From Micromonospora luteifusca (lineage in GTDB: Bacteria; Actinomycetota; Actinomycetes; Mycobacteriales; Micromonosporaceae): a stretch of 64,000 bases of DNA. The position numbers were made by a program, and so were the translations under genes. This document shows positions 17,867-26,612 of this stretch, one piece after another (positions within the stretch are counted from its first letter, which is position 1; every line of letters starts with the position of its first letter). The notes beneath the pieces were generated by a model. That model did not search any database and had not been told where the DNA came from. It saw nothing but the letters and a program-made list of their open reading frames with translations. The stretch spans positions 1,488,001-1,552,000 of the forward strand of contig NZ_JAFBBP010000001.1 of assembly GCF_016907275.1 (NCBI RefSeq), read 5' to 3'.

Positions 17867-19141
17867 ATGAGAGAGACCGGCAGGCGACTGCGGCGCTCCG
17901 CTGTGGTCGGGGTAGCGCTGGGGCTGGTGGCGATCAGCGCGCCGGCCGCCACGGCTGCGAACAGCCCTGCCAGCGGCAGCACCACGGCTTCCGGCAGCAC
18001 GGTTGGCGCGGTGCCGAGCCGGGTGCACAATCCGTGGCTGTGGCAGGCCACCGTGGGGCAACGCCCGGCCGGCCCGGCCGCGCTGGTGTTCTTCACCGAC
18101 CGCACCCGCTACTTCGAGTCGACGGGTGTGCTTGTCGGCCGGGACGGCGCGTACCGGCTGATCCCGATCCCCATCGGCGAGGGGCACGGGTTGCTCTCCC
18201 CGGATGGACGGCACTACCTCCGGCCATACTCCAGCGAGCTGCTGGACCTCACCACCGGCCGGCAGCGTCGCACGGTGAGCACGGGCGTTTACCCGATGGC
18301 CTGGTCGCCGGACGGGCAGCAGGTGCTGGGCACCCGCAGCAACGACGACGACGTGATCACCTACGGACCGGACAATCAGCAGCTCAACGACCCGGAGAAG
18401 CCCGACGACCTGCTCGTCGTCGACCCGTTCCGGGGCACCGAGCGGGTGGTCGACGTCGGCACCTTCGCCGCGCACAGCGCAGGGGCCTGGTCACCCGGTG
18501 GCGACCTGGTGGCGGTCACCGGCTCGCCGGACGTGCCAGCCCAGCTCGCCGAGCGTCAGCGTCTGGTGGTCGTCGACCCGGCTGGCGGCGGCCCTCGTTG
18601 GCAGGTCGATCTGGGCGACAGGCGAATCCTGGCCGGCCCGGCCGCCTGGCATCCCGACGGCCGGCGACTCGCGTTGCTCGCCTTCGACGGCTGTGCCGGG
18701 CCCCGGTGCACGTCCGAGGAGGCGGCGGCGCGCGCCTGGCGGATCGAGTTCCTGGACACGGCCACCGGCCACGCTGTCGGCCAGGCCCTGCCGGCCGGCA
18801 CCTCGGTCAGCGGGATCATCGGCTGGCGCGGCGACGACCCCATCCTGCAGTATGTCAGCGCAACAGAGCAGGACACGGACCGGCAGGCCGTTCTCGCCGC
18901 GCTGTCGCCCGACGGCGGTCGCGAGGTGCTGGTGACCACGCCGATCGGGTCGACCGACCTGATGGTGCCGGGCGACCTGCTGACCGGGGCCGCGTTCGGT
19001 GGGTGGGAGCCCCGGCCGTCACCGTTCGCCGCCCCGCTCTGGGTCTACCTCACGCTGGCCGTGCCGATGCTGCTCGCCGTCGCCCTCGTCATTCGGCGTG
19101 TTCGTCGCCGCCGCACCGCGACCGGTGCGGCGGCGACGTGA
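17867..19141 (+). CDS. Exported propeller-like protein with C-terminal membrane anchor
   Basis: 424 residues with an N-terminal signal peptide (basic MRETGRRLRRSA, hydrophobic core, APAATA near 30) and a C-terminal hydrophobic segment (LWVYLTLAVPMLLAVALVI) followed by an Arg-rich tail, so the body should face outward. The body has WD40/TolB-like blades: LLSPDGRHYL, PMAWSPDGQQVLGT, AGAWSPGGDLVAVTG, PAAWHPDGRRLALLAF. A Cys pair (CAGPRC) lies at about 284. There is no enzymatic motif. It may support the preceding glycosyltransferase, but that is only proximity. Confidence 0.75.
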   Translation: MRETGRRLRRSAVVGVALGLVAISAPAATAANSPASGSTTASGSTVGAVPSRVHNPWLWQATVGQRPAGPAALVFFTDRTRYFESTGVLVGRDGAYRLIPIPIGEGHGLLSPDGRHYLRPYSSELLDLTTGRQRRTVSTGVYPMAWSPDGQQVLGTRSNDDDVITYGPDNQQLNDPEKPDDLLVVDPFRGTERVVDVGTFAAHSAGAWSPGGDLVAVTGSPDVPAQLAERQRLVVVDPAGGGPRWQVDLGDRRILAGPAAWHPDGRRLALLAFDGCAGPRCTSEEAAARAWRIEFLDTATGHAVGQALPAGTSVSGIIGWRGDDPILQYVSATEQDTDRQAVLAALSPDGGREVLVTTPIGSTDLMVPGDLLTGAAFGGWEPRPSPFAAPLWVYLTLAVPMLLAVALVIRRVRRRRTATGAAAT

Positions 19142-19264
19142 CACCGAGCGGCGCGGCCGGGCCGGGCGAACGCGGTCACCGGGCGGGCCGCGGACCAGCG
19201 TCGGCAGCAGTCGTGATCTTCGCTGGTGAGGCGGCTCACCAGGGAAGATCGCCGGTAACGGGAC

Positions 19265-19270
19265 TAGGCT
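19265..19270 (+). promoter_or_regulatory. Leaderless -10 element of lipB (TAGGCT)
   Basis: TAGGCT stands seven bases before the GTG start, the same hexamer and spacing as at lipA (23465-23470). No ribosome-binding sequence precedes the GTG, so a leaderless transcript is likely. Confidence 0.6.
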
Positions 19271-19277
19271 GGACGCC

Positions 19278-19919
19278 GTGACAACGACGACCTCCGGCCT
19301 GACGGCCGTCCGTGCCGGCCTGCTCGACTACCAGGCCGCCTGGGACGAGCAGCGGCGCCTGCACGAGTCGGTGGTGGCCGGTGAGCGCGGCGACACCGTG
19401 CTCCTGCTGGAGCACCCGAGCGTCTACACCGCGGGCAAGCGCACCGAACCGTGGGACCGGCCCGAGGACGGCACCCCGGTCGTCGACGTGGACCGCGGCG
19501 GCAAGATCACCTGGCATGGGCCGGGGCAGCTCGTCGGTTACCCGATCCTGCGGCTGCCCGACCCGGTGGACGTGGTCGCCTACGTACGCCGGACCGAAGA
19601 GCTGCTGATCGACGTGTGCGCCGAGTTCGGGCTGGCCGCCGGCCGGGTCGAGGGACGCAGCGGGGTCTGGGTGCCCGAGGACGACCGCGGGCCGGCCCGC
19701 AAGGTCGCCGCGATCGGCATCCGGGTGGCCCGGGGCGTCACCCTGCACGGCTTCTCGATCAACTGCGACTGCGACCTGACGTTCTTCGACCGGATCGTGC
19801 CGTGCGGCATCCGCGACGCGGGCGTCACCTCGCTCACCGCCGAGCTGGGCCGCCCGATCACCGTCGCCGACGTGCTGCCGGTGGTCGAGCGCCGACTGTC
19901 CACCCTCGTCGCGGTCTGA
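19278..19919 (+). CDS. lipB: Lipoyl(octanoyl) transferase
   Basis: Transfers the octanoyl group from octanoyl-ACP to the lipoyl-domain lysines of E2 and H proteins, the first step of lipoate assembly. The 213-residue protein has [16 protein letters not shown], the catalytic lysine segment [10 protein letters not shown] (Lys142) and the acyl-accepting cysteine in [12 protein letters not shown] (Cys176). It lies upstream of lipA, separated by the sigma-factor and aspS insertion, and downstream of its substrate gene sucB. Confidence 0.96.
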   Translation: MTTTTSGLTAVRAGLLDYQAAWDEQRRLHESVVAGERGDTVLLLEHPSVYTAGKRTEPWDRPEDGTPVVDVDRGGKITWHGPGQLVGYPILRLPDPVDVVAYVRRTEELLIDVCAEFGLAAGRVEGRSGVWVPEDDRGPARKVAAIGIRVARGVTLHGFSINCDCDLTFFDRIVPCGIRDAGVTSLTAELGRPITVADVLPVVERRLSTLVAV

Positions 19920-20076
19920 GCGTCACGTCGTCGGCGAGGCGTGGCCGGCAGGAAATTTTCGCACCGAGTGTCCCGTGGGACGTCCGGTCGATCGTCCCTA
20001 TGGTGGAGTCGGCGACCGGCGTCGGCTCGACACCTGAGGCCGGCGTTCACCGCCGGCCCGGACGCGAGGAGCGGAC

Positions 20077-20421
20077 ATGCCCACCTACATCGCGCTGACC
20101 TACACCGCGGACGTCGACTGGAGCAGCCCCGAGCAGGCTGACGAGATGGCGGAGTACCGGGAGTTCGGCGCCGCCGCCCGCGCGGTGATCCGGGGCGGCA
20201 GCGCGCTCTACCCGACCGCCACGGCTACCACCGTTCGGGTCTCCGGCGGCAAGGGCGGTGACGTGCTCGCCACCGACGGGCCGTACGCCGAGACCAAGGA
20301 AGCCCTGACCGGCTTCTACCTGCTGGAATGCGCGGACCTGGACGAGGCCGTGGCGACGGTCGCGAAGATGCCCGCGGCCTGGAACGGCGCTGTCGAGGTA
20401 CGCCCCGTCATCCCGCTGTGA
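20077..20421 (+). CDS. YCII/DGPF-domain protein, partner of ECF42 sigma factor
   Basis: 114-residue YCII-related protein. The DGPF-like motif appears as TDGPYAETKEALTGFYLLECADLDEAV, and the C terminus is VEVRPVIPL. GAGGAG precedes the ATG at 20077. The gene ends four bases before the ECF sigma factor gene, the standard arrangement for ECF42-type sigma factors, which have no classical anti-sigma factor. The biochemical role of DGPF proteins is unknown. Confidence 0.9.
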   Translation: MPTYIALTYTADVDWSSPEQADEMAEYREFGAAARAVIRGGSALYPTATATTVRVSGGKGGDVLATDGPYAETKEALTGFYLLECADLDEAVATVAKMPAAWNGAVEVRPVIPL

Positions 20422-20425
20422 CCCG

Positions 20426-21700
20426 ATGCTGACCGGTGACGCGGCTAGCCAGCAGGGCCCGGCCGCCGACGCGGCGAGGCCGCACGGCCCGGCCGCCGAC
20501 GCGGCGGCACAGGTGATCCGGGCCGAACGGTCCCGGATTCTCGCCACGCTGATCCGCGTCACCGGCAACGTCGACCTGGCCGAGGACGCCACGCAGGACG
20601 CGGTCGTCCGTGCTCTGCAGACCTGGCCGCGCGACGGCATACCTGACAACCCGCGCGGGTGGCTGTTGGTCGTGGCACAGCGACGGGCGGTCGACGTGAT
20701 CCGCCGAGAAGCCCGCCGCGCCGGGAAGGAGGCCGAGGCGTTGGCGCTGCTCGATCCCGCACCGGACTCGCCCGAGGCCGTTCGGGACGACCTGCTCCGG
20801 CTGGTCTTCACCTGCTGCCATCCGGCGTTGTCACTCGACACGCAGGTGGCCCTGGCGCTGCGTACCCTCGGCGGGCTGGCCACCGCCGAGGTGGCCCGCG
20901 CCCTGGTGGTGCCCGAGGCGACGATGACCAAGCGGCTCACCCGAGCAAAACTGAAGATCAAGCGTGCGGGCATCCCGTACCGGATACCACCGGCCGAGGA
21001 GCTGCCTGGCCGGCTGGCGGGGGTCGCCGCCACCGTCTATCTGATCTTCAACGAGGGTTACGCGGCCGGCACCGGCGACGACCTGATCCGGGTCGGACTG
21101 GCGGACGAGGGCCTCCGGCTGGCGCGGCTGCTGGTCGACCTGATGCCGGACGAACCGACCGCGCTGGGCCTGCTGGCCCTGGTCCTGCTGCAGGACTCCC
21201 GGCGGCTGGCCCGGGTCGACGACGACGGCCGGCCGCTGCTCCTGGCCGAGCAGGACCGCTTGCTCTGGGATCGGGCGGCGATCACCAGCGGGGTTGCGCT
21301 GGTCGGCCAGGCGCTGAGCCGCACCCCGGACAATCCCGACCGGTACGTCGTCCAGGCCGCCATCGCCGCCTGCCACGCCCTCGCCCCGTCGTACGACCGG
21401 ACACCTTGGGATGCGGTCATCTCCTGGTACGACGTGCTGCTCACCGTGCACGACACCCCGGTGGTGCGGCTGAACCGGGCGGCGGCGGTCGCCGAGCGGG
21501 ACGGCCCCGCCGCCGGGCTGGCCTTGGTGGGAGCGATCGGCGGGCTGGCCGGCTACCCGTGGTTCCACGCCACCCGCGGCGAGTTGCTGTACCGCCTCGG
21601 CCGAGCCGACGAGGCCGCCACGGCGTACCGGGCGGCGCTCGCGCTCGACCTCAACGGGCCGCAGGCGGCCCGGCTGCGCGACCGGCTCGCCGACTGTTGA
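20426..21700 (+). CDS. RNA polymerase sigma factor, ECF42-like with C-terminal extension
   Basis: 424 residues. Region 2 (about 35-100) has VTGNVDLAEDATQDAVVRAL and PRGWLLVVAQRRAVDVIRRE; region 4 (about 130-185) has LRTLGGLATAEVARALVVPEATMTKRLTRAK. The remaining 220 residues form the SnoaL-free, TPR-like helical domain of the ECF42 group (IFNEGYAAG, LGLLALVLLQDSRRLARVDDDG, LNRAAAVAE). The N terminus holds a duplicated GPAADAA motif. It is coupled to the DGPF gene. The target promoters are unknown; the family is linked to stress or antibiotic responses. Confidence 0.92.
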   Translation: MLTGDAASQQGPAADAARPHGPAADAAAQVIRAERSRILATLIRVTGNVDLAEDATQDAVVRALQTWPRDGIPDNPRGWLLVVAQRRAVDVIRREARRAGKEAEALALLDPAPDSPEAVRDDLLRLVFTCCHPALSLDTQVALALRTLGGLATAEVARALVVPEATMTKRLTRAKLKIKRAGIPYRIPPAEELPGRLAGVAATVYLIFNEGYAAGTGDDLIRVGLADEGLRLARLLVDLMPDEPTALGLLALVLLQDSRRLARVDDDGRPLLLAEQDRLLWDRAAITSGVALVGQALSRTPDNPDRYVVQAAIAACHALAPSYDRTPWDAVISWYDVLLTVHDTPVVRLNRAAAVAERDGPAAGLALVGAIGGLAGYPWFHATRGELLYRLGRADEAATAYRAALALDLNGPQAARLRDRLADC

Positions 21701-21739
21701 CAGGGGTCGACACGGTCCAGCGCGCAGCCGGCGCGCGTC

Positions 21740-23026
21740 CTACGGGGTGAGCCGGTGCAGGTCGCGCGGGAACGCGGTGACCTCCCGGATGTTGGCCGCA
21801 CCGACCAGCCGGGCCACGAAGCGTTCCAGCCCGATGGCGAAGCCACCGTGTGGTGGCATGCCGTGCCGGAACGCGTCCAGGTACCCGGCGTACGGCTCGA
21901 CCGGCTCGCCCCGGGCCGCCAACGCCGCCAGGTAGTCGGCGTGCCGGTGCAGCCGCTGCCCGCCGGTGACCAGCTCCAGACCACGGAAGAGCAGGTCAAA
22001 ACCGTTCGAGTACGCTGGTTGTGCCGGGTCCGGGTGGGTGTAGAACGGGCGCTTCGCCATCGGGTAGCCGGTGACGAAGAGGAAGTCGGAGCCGTGTTCG
22101 CGGCGGGCCCACTCGCCCAGTGCCCGTTCGTGCGCGGGCGCGAGGTCCGGCTCGTCGGCGGGCGCGCCGGCGATCGTCAACGCCTCGGTGAAGTGCACCG
22201 CCGGAATCTCCGCCGGCACCTGCGGCGGTTCGACGCCGAGCGTCGCCAGGGCCGCGCCGGCCCGCTCGCCCACCGTGCCCAGCATCCCGGCCAGGGTGTC
22301 GCGCAGCACGCGCATCACGTCGCGGTGGTCGGCGACGAAGCCCAACTCCGCGTCGAGCGACGTGTACTGCGCGAGGTGCCGGACGGTGTCGTGCGGCTCG
22401 GCCCGGAAGACCGGACCCACCTCGTAGACGCGTTCGAACACGCCGACCATCAGCTGCTTGTAGAACTGCGGCGACTGGGCCAGGTACGCGGGCCCACCGA
22501 ACCAGTCCAGTGCGAACACGTTCGCCCCGCTCTCGGTGCTGGAGCTGACCACCTTCGGGGTGTGGATCTCCACGAAGTCGCGGGCGTCGAGGGTGGCCCG
22601 GAACCCGGCCACCGCAGCCGCCGAGATCCGCAGCGCGGCCGACCGGGTGGGGTGCCGCAGCGCAGTCGGTGCGTTGTCGAGTTGCGTGGGCAGGCTCGCG
22701 GTGAGCGCCGGCCGGTACAGGTCGAACGGTGGCGGCACGGCGGGCGGCCCGAGCGGACGTACCGTCGGGTCGGTCAGCTCGACCCCGGCGGGCGCCGTGT
22801 CGTTCGCGGTGACCGTCGCGGTGACCTCGACGACCGTCTCCTCGGTGAGTTTCTCCAGCTCGGCGCGGACGGTCTGGTCGGTCACGACCACCTGGGCCAG
22901 GCCAGCGGCGTCCCGCACGATCAGGAACGCCACCGATTTGAGCAGTCGGCGGCGGTGCACCCAACCGGCGATCCGCACGGTCGCGCCGACCTGGGTGGGT
23001 AGTTGGTGGGACAGGGTTCGTTGCAT
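21740..23026 (-). CDS. aspS: Aspartate--tRNA ligase, type 2 (archaeal-like)
   Basis: Class II aminoacyl-tRNA synthetase of the AspRS2/AsnRS-like lineage, 428 residues; it lacks the large GAD insertion of the bacterial type-1 AspRS. The N-terminal anticodon-binding OB fold (1-100) starts RIAGWVHRRRLLKSVAFLIVRD. The catalytic core has motif 2 (GPVFRAEPHDTVRHLAQY) and motif 3 (GFAIGLERFVARL). Such enzymes may aspartylate both tRNA(Asp) and tRNA(Asn). The ATG at 23026 has AGGAG upstream. A T-box leader with an Asp specifier precedes it. It sits between the sigma pair and lipA, opposite in strand. Asn specificity cannot be fully excluded, but the leader argues for Asp. Confidence 0.85.
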   Translation of the reverse strand: MQRTLSHQLPTQVGATVRIAGWVHRRRLLKSVAFLIVRDAAGLAQVVVTDQTVRAELEKLTEETVVEVTATVTANDTAPAGVELTDPTVRPLGPPAVPPPFDLYRPALTASLPTQLDNAPTALRHPTRSAALRISAAAVAGFRATLDARDFVEIHTPKVVSSSTESGANVFALDWFGGPAYLAQSPQFYKQLMVGVFERVYEVGPVFRAEPHDTVRHLAQYTSLDAELGFVADHRDVMRVLRDTLAGMLGTVGERAGAALATLGVEPPQVPAEIPAVHFTEALTIAGAPADEPDLAPAHERALGEWARREHGSDFLFVTGYPMAKRPFYTHPDPAQPAYSNGFDLLFRGLELVTGGQRLHRHADYLAALAARGEPVEPYAGYLDAFRHGMPPHGGFAIGLERFVARLVGAANIREVTAFPRDLHRLTP

Positions 23027-23040
23027 GGCGGGCTGCTCCT

Positions 23041-23345
23041 CGGTCGATCGCCACGCCTGCGCCGCCCTGGGGAAGCGAAGCGTCGCGTCAGCCCCAGGGA
23101 GGTGTGGGCGAGCGGGAACCTCGCGGTGCCACCACACCTTCACCCCCGCCGAAACGGGGGCCTCGTTCGTCACCTGATGACCGGGGCCAACCGGGCGGGC
23201 TCTACTGGGCGCGGGTGACCGCACCGTTCTTCCCGCAGCTCAGGAGGGTCTTCGCGCACCGGCACCAGACCGCCTCTCAGCACCGGCGGCTCTCTGCACT
23301 GGCGGGTCGGGGCGCTACTCGGCTCCGTCGTCGCTGTTGGCGGAG
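23041..23345 (-). promoter_or_regulatory. T-box riboswitch leader, specifier GAC (Asp)
   Basis: On the minus strand the leader shows, in order: AACAGCGACGACGGAGC and GAGTAGCG near 23337-23315; a stem I apical hairpin GAGAGCCGCC/AGGCGGT; the specifier region GAAGACCCTCCTGAGCTGC (about 23253-23235); CAGTAGAGCCCGCC followed by GGTTGGCC; a GC-rich hairpin CCCCCG/CGGGGG; and the T-box core GGTGGCACCGCG (about 23133-23122) flanked by GGTGTGG/CCACACC. Aligned with recalled actinobacterial ileS T-boxes, the specifier falls on GAC at 23250-23248. CACCTCC after the core could pair with the AGGAG ribosome site, so control is probably at translation initiation; a CCCTGGGG/CCCCAGGG hairpin also follows. 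Confidence 0.85.
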
Positions 23346-23464
23346 ACCGTAGCACCGGATCCCAACGTGTGTGACGCCCTTTTTCGGCTATCCGGTGTCC
23401 GGCGTCACAACGTCTGGGGCGTGACGCCGGTCGCCCGACGCACATAGACGCCTGCCGTCCGGCG

Positions 23465-23470
23465 TAGGCT
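23465..23470 (+). promoter_or_regulatory. Leaderless -10 element of lipA (TAGGCT)
   Basis: TAGGCT, then seven bases, then the GTG start at 23478; identical in hexamer and spacing to lipB. No ribosome site is present. Confidence 0.6.
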
Positions 23471-23477
23471 CATTTTC

Positions 23478-24458
23478 GTGACGATCGAGCACTCCGCGCC
23501 GACGACCGGCCAGGCAGCGCGAACCGCAACGGCCGCCCCTGAGGGGCGGCGTCTGCTGCGGATCGAGGCACGCAACGCCGAGACGCCGATCGAGCGCAAA
23601 CCGCCGTGGATCAAGGTCAAGGCCAAGATGGGCCCGGAGTACACCCAACTGCGCGGGCTCGTCTCGCGGGAAGGGCTGCACACCGTCTGCCAGGAGGCCG
23701 GCTGCCCCAACATCTACGAGTGTTGGGAGGACCGGGAGGCCACCTTCCTCATCGGTGGTGACCAGTGCACCCGGCGCTGCGACTTCTGCCAGATCGACAC
23801 CGGCAAGCCGGCCGAGTTCGACGCCGACGAGCCGCGCCGCGTCGCCGAGTCGGTGGTCTCGATGGGGCTGCGCTACGCCACCATCACCGGTGTCGCGCGT
23901 GACGACCTGCCCGACGGCGGCGCGTGGCTGTACGCCGAGACCGTCCGACAGATCCACGCCCTCCAGCCCGGCTGCGGCGTCGAACTGCTGATCCCGGACT
24001 TCAACGCCGTCCCCGAGCAACTGGCCGAGGTCTTCGGCTCCCGCCCCGAGGTGCTGGCCCACAACGTGGAGACCGTGCCGCGCATCTTCAAGCGCATCCG
24101 GCCGGCGTTCCGCTACGACCGCTCGCTGGACGTGATCCGGCAGGCCCGCGCCGATGGCCTGGTCACCAAGAGCAACCTCATCCTGGGCATGGGCGAGGAA
24201 CGCGCCGAGGTCTCGCAGGCGCTGCGCGACCTGCACGAGGCCGGCTGCGAGCTGATCACCATCACGCAGTACCTGCGGCCGACCCCCCGGCACCACCCGG
24301 TGACGCGCTGGGTCAAGCCGGAGGAGTTCGTGGAGCTGCGCGAGGAGGCCGAGGAGATCGGCTTCGCCGGCGTCATGAGCGGGCCGCTGGTGCGTTCGTC
24401 GTACCGGGCCGGTCGGCTCTACAAGCAGGCCCTCGACGCCCGCGCCACCACCGCCTGA
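23478..24458 (+). CDS. lipA: Lipoyl synthase (radical SAM)
   Basis: Inserts two sulfurs into the octanoyl chain on lipoyl domains. The 326-residue enzyme has the auxiliary iron-sulfur cluster cysteines Cys71, Cys76 and Cys82 ([12 protein letters not shown]) and the radical SAM motif CTRRCDFC (Cys97, Cys101, Cys104), followed by [25 protein letters not shown] and [13 protein letters not shown]. The C-terminal [10 protein letters not shown] supplies the serine ligand typical of the family. It completes the lipoate pathway with lipB. Confidence 0.97.
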   Translation: MTIEHSAPTTGQAARTATAAPEGRRLLRIEARNAETPIERKPPWIKVKAKMGPEYTQLRGLVSREGLHTVCQEAGCPNIYECWEDREATFLIGGDQCTRRCDFCQIDTGKPAEFDADEPRRVAESVVSMGLRYATITGVARDDLPDGGAWLYAETVRQIHALQPGCGVELLIPDFNAVPEQLAEVFGSRPEVLAHNVETVPRIFKRIRPAFRYDRSLDVIRQARADGLVTKSNLILGMGEERAEVSQALRDLHEAGCELITITQYLRPTPRHHPVTRWVKPEEFVELREEAEEIGFAGVMSGPLVRSSYRAGRLYKQALDARATTA

Positions 24459-24496
24459 TCCACACCGGCCCGGCGGCCGAATGTCATGATCGTGCG

Positions 24497-26176
24497 ATGA
24501 CCGCCGGGGTACGCCAACAGCCGCGCGGGCGGGGTCGTCCCCGCTCACGGCCTGGGGCACGCCCCGGCCTGGTCGGCTGGCTCACCGGGCTGGCCGTGCT
24601 CATCGGGGTGGGTTACCGGCTCTGGCTGCTGGGTCACGCCGCACCACCCACGAACAGCGACGAGGCCACCATGGGGTTGGCCGCGCTGCACATCGCCCGG
24701 GGTGAGGGCTTCCCGGTCTGGTTCTACGGCCAGCAGTACATGGGCACCCTGGAGGCGTACCTGGCCGCGCCGGTGTTCGCCCTGGCCGGTGGGCCGTCGC
24801 TGCTCGGTCTGCGGCTGCCCACGCTCGCGCTGTACGTGCTGTTCCTGCTGCTGGCCTGGCGGTTGACGCTGCGACTGACCGGGGACCGGTGGTTCGGGCT
24901 GCTGATGGTGGCGCTGCTGGCCCTCGGCTCCGACCGGATCATCAAGAACCAGCTGATCGCCGGCGGCGGCTACCCCGAGATGAACGCGGCCGGGGTGGCG
25001 CTGGCCGTGCTCGCCGTGGACCTGGCCCGCGGACGGCCGGGGTGGCGGCTGGCGCGCTGGGCGGTGTGGGGGTTCCTGGCCGGCCTGATGCTCTGGGTCG
25101 ACCCGCTGGTGCTGCCGTACGTCGTGGCGATCGGCGCGGTGCTCGTCGGGTTCTGCCGTCGGGAGCTGCGCGGGGCGGCCGGGGCGCTGCTCGGGGCCGC
25201 CGCCGTGCTGGGTGCCGCCCCGCTGCTGCTGCACAGCCTGCTGACCGGCCGGAACCCACTGAACGCGGTGCTCGCCGCCAGCGGTGCGAACGCCAGCGCG
25301 GGATGGGTGGACCGGCTGCACGGCGGCCTGCTGCTCGGCCCTGCGCTGGGCATGGGGTTCTGCGCTCCCGGGCGGTGCGCCACCTGGCAACTGTGGTGGT
25401 CGCTCGCCCTGCCGCTGCTGCTGGCCCTCGCCGCCGTCACCGCCTGGCACACCCTGCGTCGAGCGCCCGTCATCCCGACCGACCCCGCAGTTCCTGCCAC
25501 TGGCGGTCCTGGGGACGCTGCTGAGGTTCCGGCTCGGGTGGCGGCGGCGGTCTGGCTGGCGCTCGTACTGGCCGCGGTCGGCACCCTCGGCGCGTACACC
25601 GCGAGCAGCTCCGCCGGGCTCACCCCGGTGGAGAGCTCCCGCTATCTGTCCTGTCTGCTCATCTCCCTGCCGGCACTGCTGTGGCCGGTCTGGGCAACGG
25701 CCCGTGGTGGTCTGCGACAGCCGGTGAGCGACCGTCGCGCCGTCGGGTCGGCGCTGGCCCGCCCGATCGCGCTGGCGTTGCTCGTGGCCACCCTGGGCAC
25801 CGCCGGCCACGCCACCTGGCAGGCAGCACGGACCGCACCCGCGACCCGGGCCGCCGAGGCCCGGCACACCGAGTTGGTGACCACCCTGCGTCAGCTCGGC
25901 GTACGACACGTCCGCGCCGGCTACTGGACCTGCAACCGGCTCACCTTCGCCAGTGCCGAGCAGGTGGTCTGCGCGGTCGTCGACGACACGCTGCGCCCCG
26001 GCTTCGACCGCTACCCGGCGTACCGGCGGGAGGTCGACGGCGCGAGGGCGACCGCCTGGGTCGCACCGACCGGCTCGCCCTTGGCGCACACGCTCGACGA
26101 ACGGCTGGGCGCCGCCCCGGGCACCCTTGACCTGGTCACGATCGACGGCTGGCGGATCTACCTGCCGTCGGCCTGA
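24497..26176 (+). CDS. Predicted GT-C (PMT/ArnT-like) membrane glycosyltransferase
   Basis: 559-residue multi-spanning protein with about 10-11 hydrophobic helices. The first extracytoplasmic loop contains NSDEATMGLAALHIARGEGFPVWFYGQQYMG, with the acidic pair typical of GT39/GT83-type enzymes that use polyprenyl-phosphate sugars. The C-terminal soluble part (after about 460) has RYPAYRREVDG and LVTIDGWRIYLPSA. The start is the ATG at 24497, six bases after a CATGAT hexamer that could be a leaderless -10. It is the second GT-C gene in the window; the sugar and acceptor are unknown. Confidence 0.75.
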   Translation: MTAGVRQQPRGRGRPRSRPGARPGLVGWLTGLAVLIGVGYRLWLLGHAAPPTNSDEATMGLAALHIARGEGFPVWFYGQQYMGTLEAYLAAPVFALAGGPSLLGLRLPTLALYVLFLLLAWRLTLRLTGDRWFGLLMVALLALGSDRIIKNQLIAGGGYPEMNAAGVALAVLAVDLARGRPGWRLARWAVWGFLAGLMLWVDPLVLPYVVAIGAVLVGFCRRELRGAAGALLGAAAVLGAAPLLLHSLLTGRNPLNAVLAASGANASAGWVDRLHGGLLLGPALGMGFCAPGRCATWQLWWSLALPLLLALAAVTAWHTLRRAPVIPTDPAVPATGGPGDAAEVPARVAAAVWLALVLAAVGTLGAYTASSSAGLTPVESSRYLSCLLISLPALLWPVWATARGGLRQPVSDRRAVGSALARPIALALLVATLGTAGHATWQAARTAPATRAAEARHTELVTTLRQLGVRHVRAGYWTCNRLTFASAEQVVCAVVDDTLRPGFDRYPAYRREVDGARATAWVAPTGSPLAHTLDERLGAAPGTLDLVTIDGWRIYLPSA

Positions 26177-26231
26177 CCGCCCCGCCCTCGGTCCGGTGCG
26201 CCCGGCCCGACGATGACCGCCGGCGCGCCGG

Positions 26232-26612
26232 TCAGCGGGGTGTCGCGGGCTCGGCGAGCAGGCCGAGTCGGTGCGCCAGGGCGGCAGCCTCCACCCGGTT
26301 GGTCACGGCGGCGGCGGCCGACTCGGCCAGGCCCAGCAACGTCCGGCCGAGCGGGTACGGCTGCCCGTCGGCCCGCCACGCGTCCACCGCCGTGCGACAC
26401 GCCGGCAGCACCTGGTCACCGACCGCGAGCAGGGCGGTGACCTGGGCGGCGTGCCCCCGTGCCGCCGGATGCCGGGCCGGCAAATCCGCGGCGAGCGCGG
26501 TGACGGCGGCGGCCAGCGTTCCGGACGCGTACGGCGACGTAAGGTACTCAGCTGCCCGGGCACCCGGACGCGGATCAACGGGGCGGGCGGCGACCACTAG
26601 ACTCTGCGACAT
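26232..26612 (-). CDS. Hypothetical helical protein, start overlapping DUF4191 gene
   Basis: Encodes up to 126 residues (ATG at 26612; alternative GTG at 26597), alanine-rich, with helices such as AVTALAADLPARHPAARGHAAQVTALLAVGDQ and a tail EAAALAHRLGLLAEPATPR. It has no membrane segment and no recognised domain. The ATG overlaps the ATG of the divergent DUF4191 gene by two bases, so the two cannot both be initiated independently without sharing promoter DNA. It is a plausible real gene by composition, but a chance frame cannot be excluded. Confidence 0.5.
   Translation of the reverse strand: MSQSLVVAARPVDPRPGARAAEYLTSPYASGTLAAAVTALAADLPARHPAARGHAAQVTALLAVGDQVLPACRTAVDAWRADGQPYPLGRTLLGLAESAAAAVTNRVEAAALAHRLGLLAEPATPR
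26598..26603 (+). promoter_or_regulatory. Leaderless -10 element of the DUF4191 gene (TAGACT)
   Basis: TAGACT is followed by seven bases and the ATG at 26611, matching the lipA/lipB layout. No ribosome site is visible. Confidence 0.55.
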
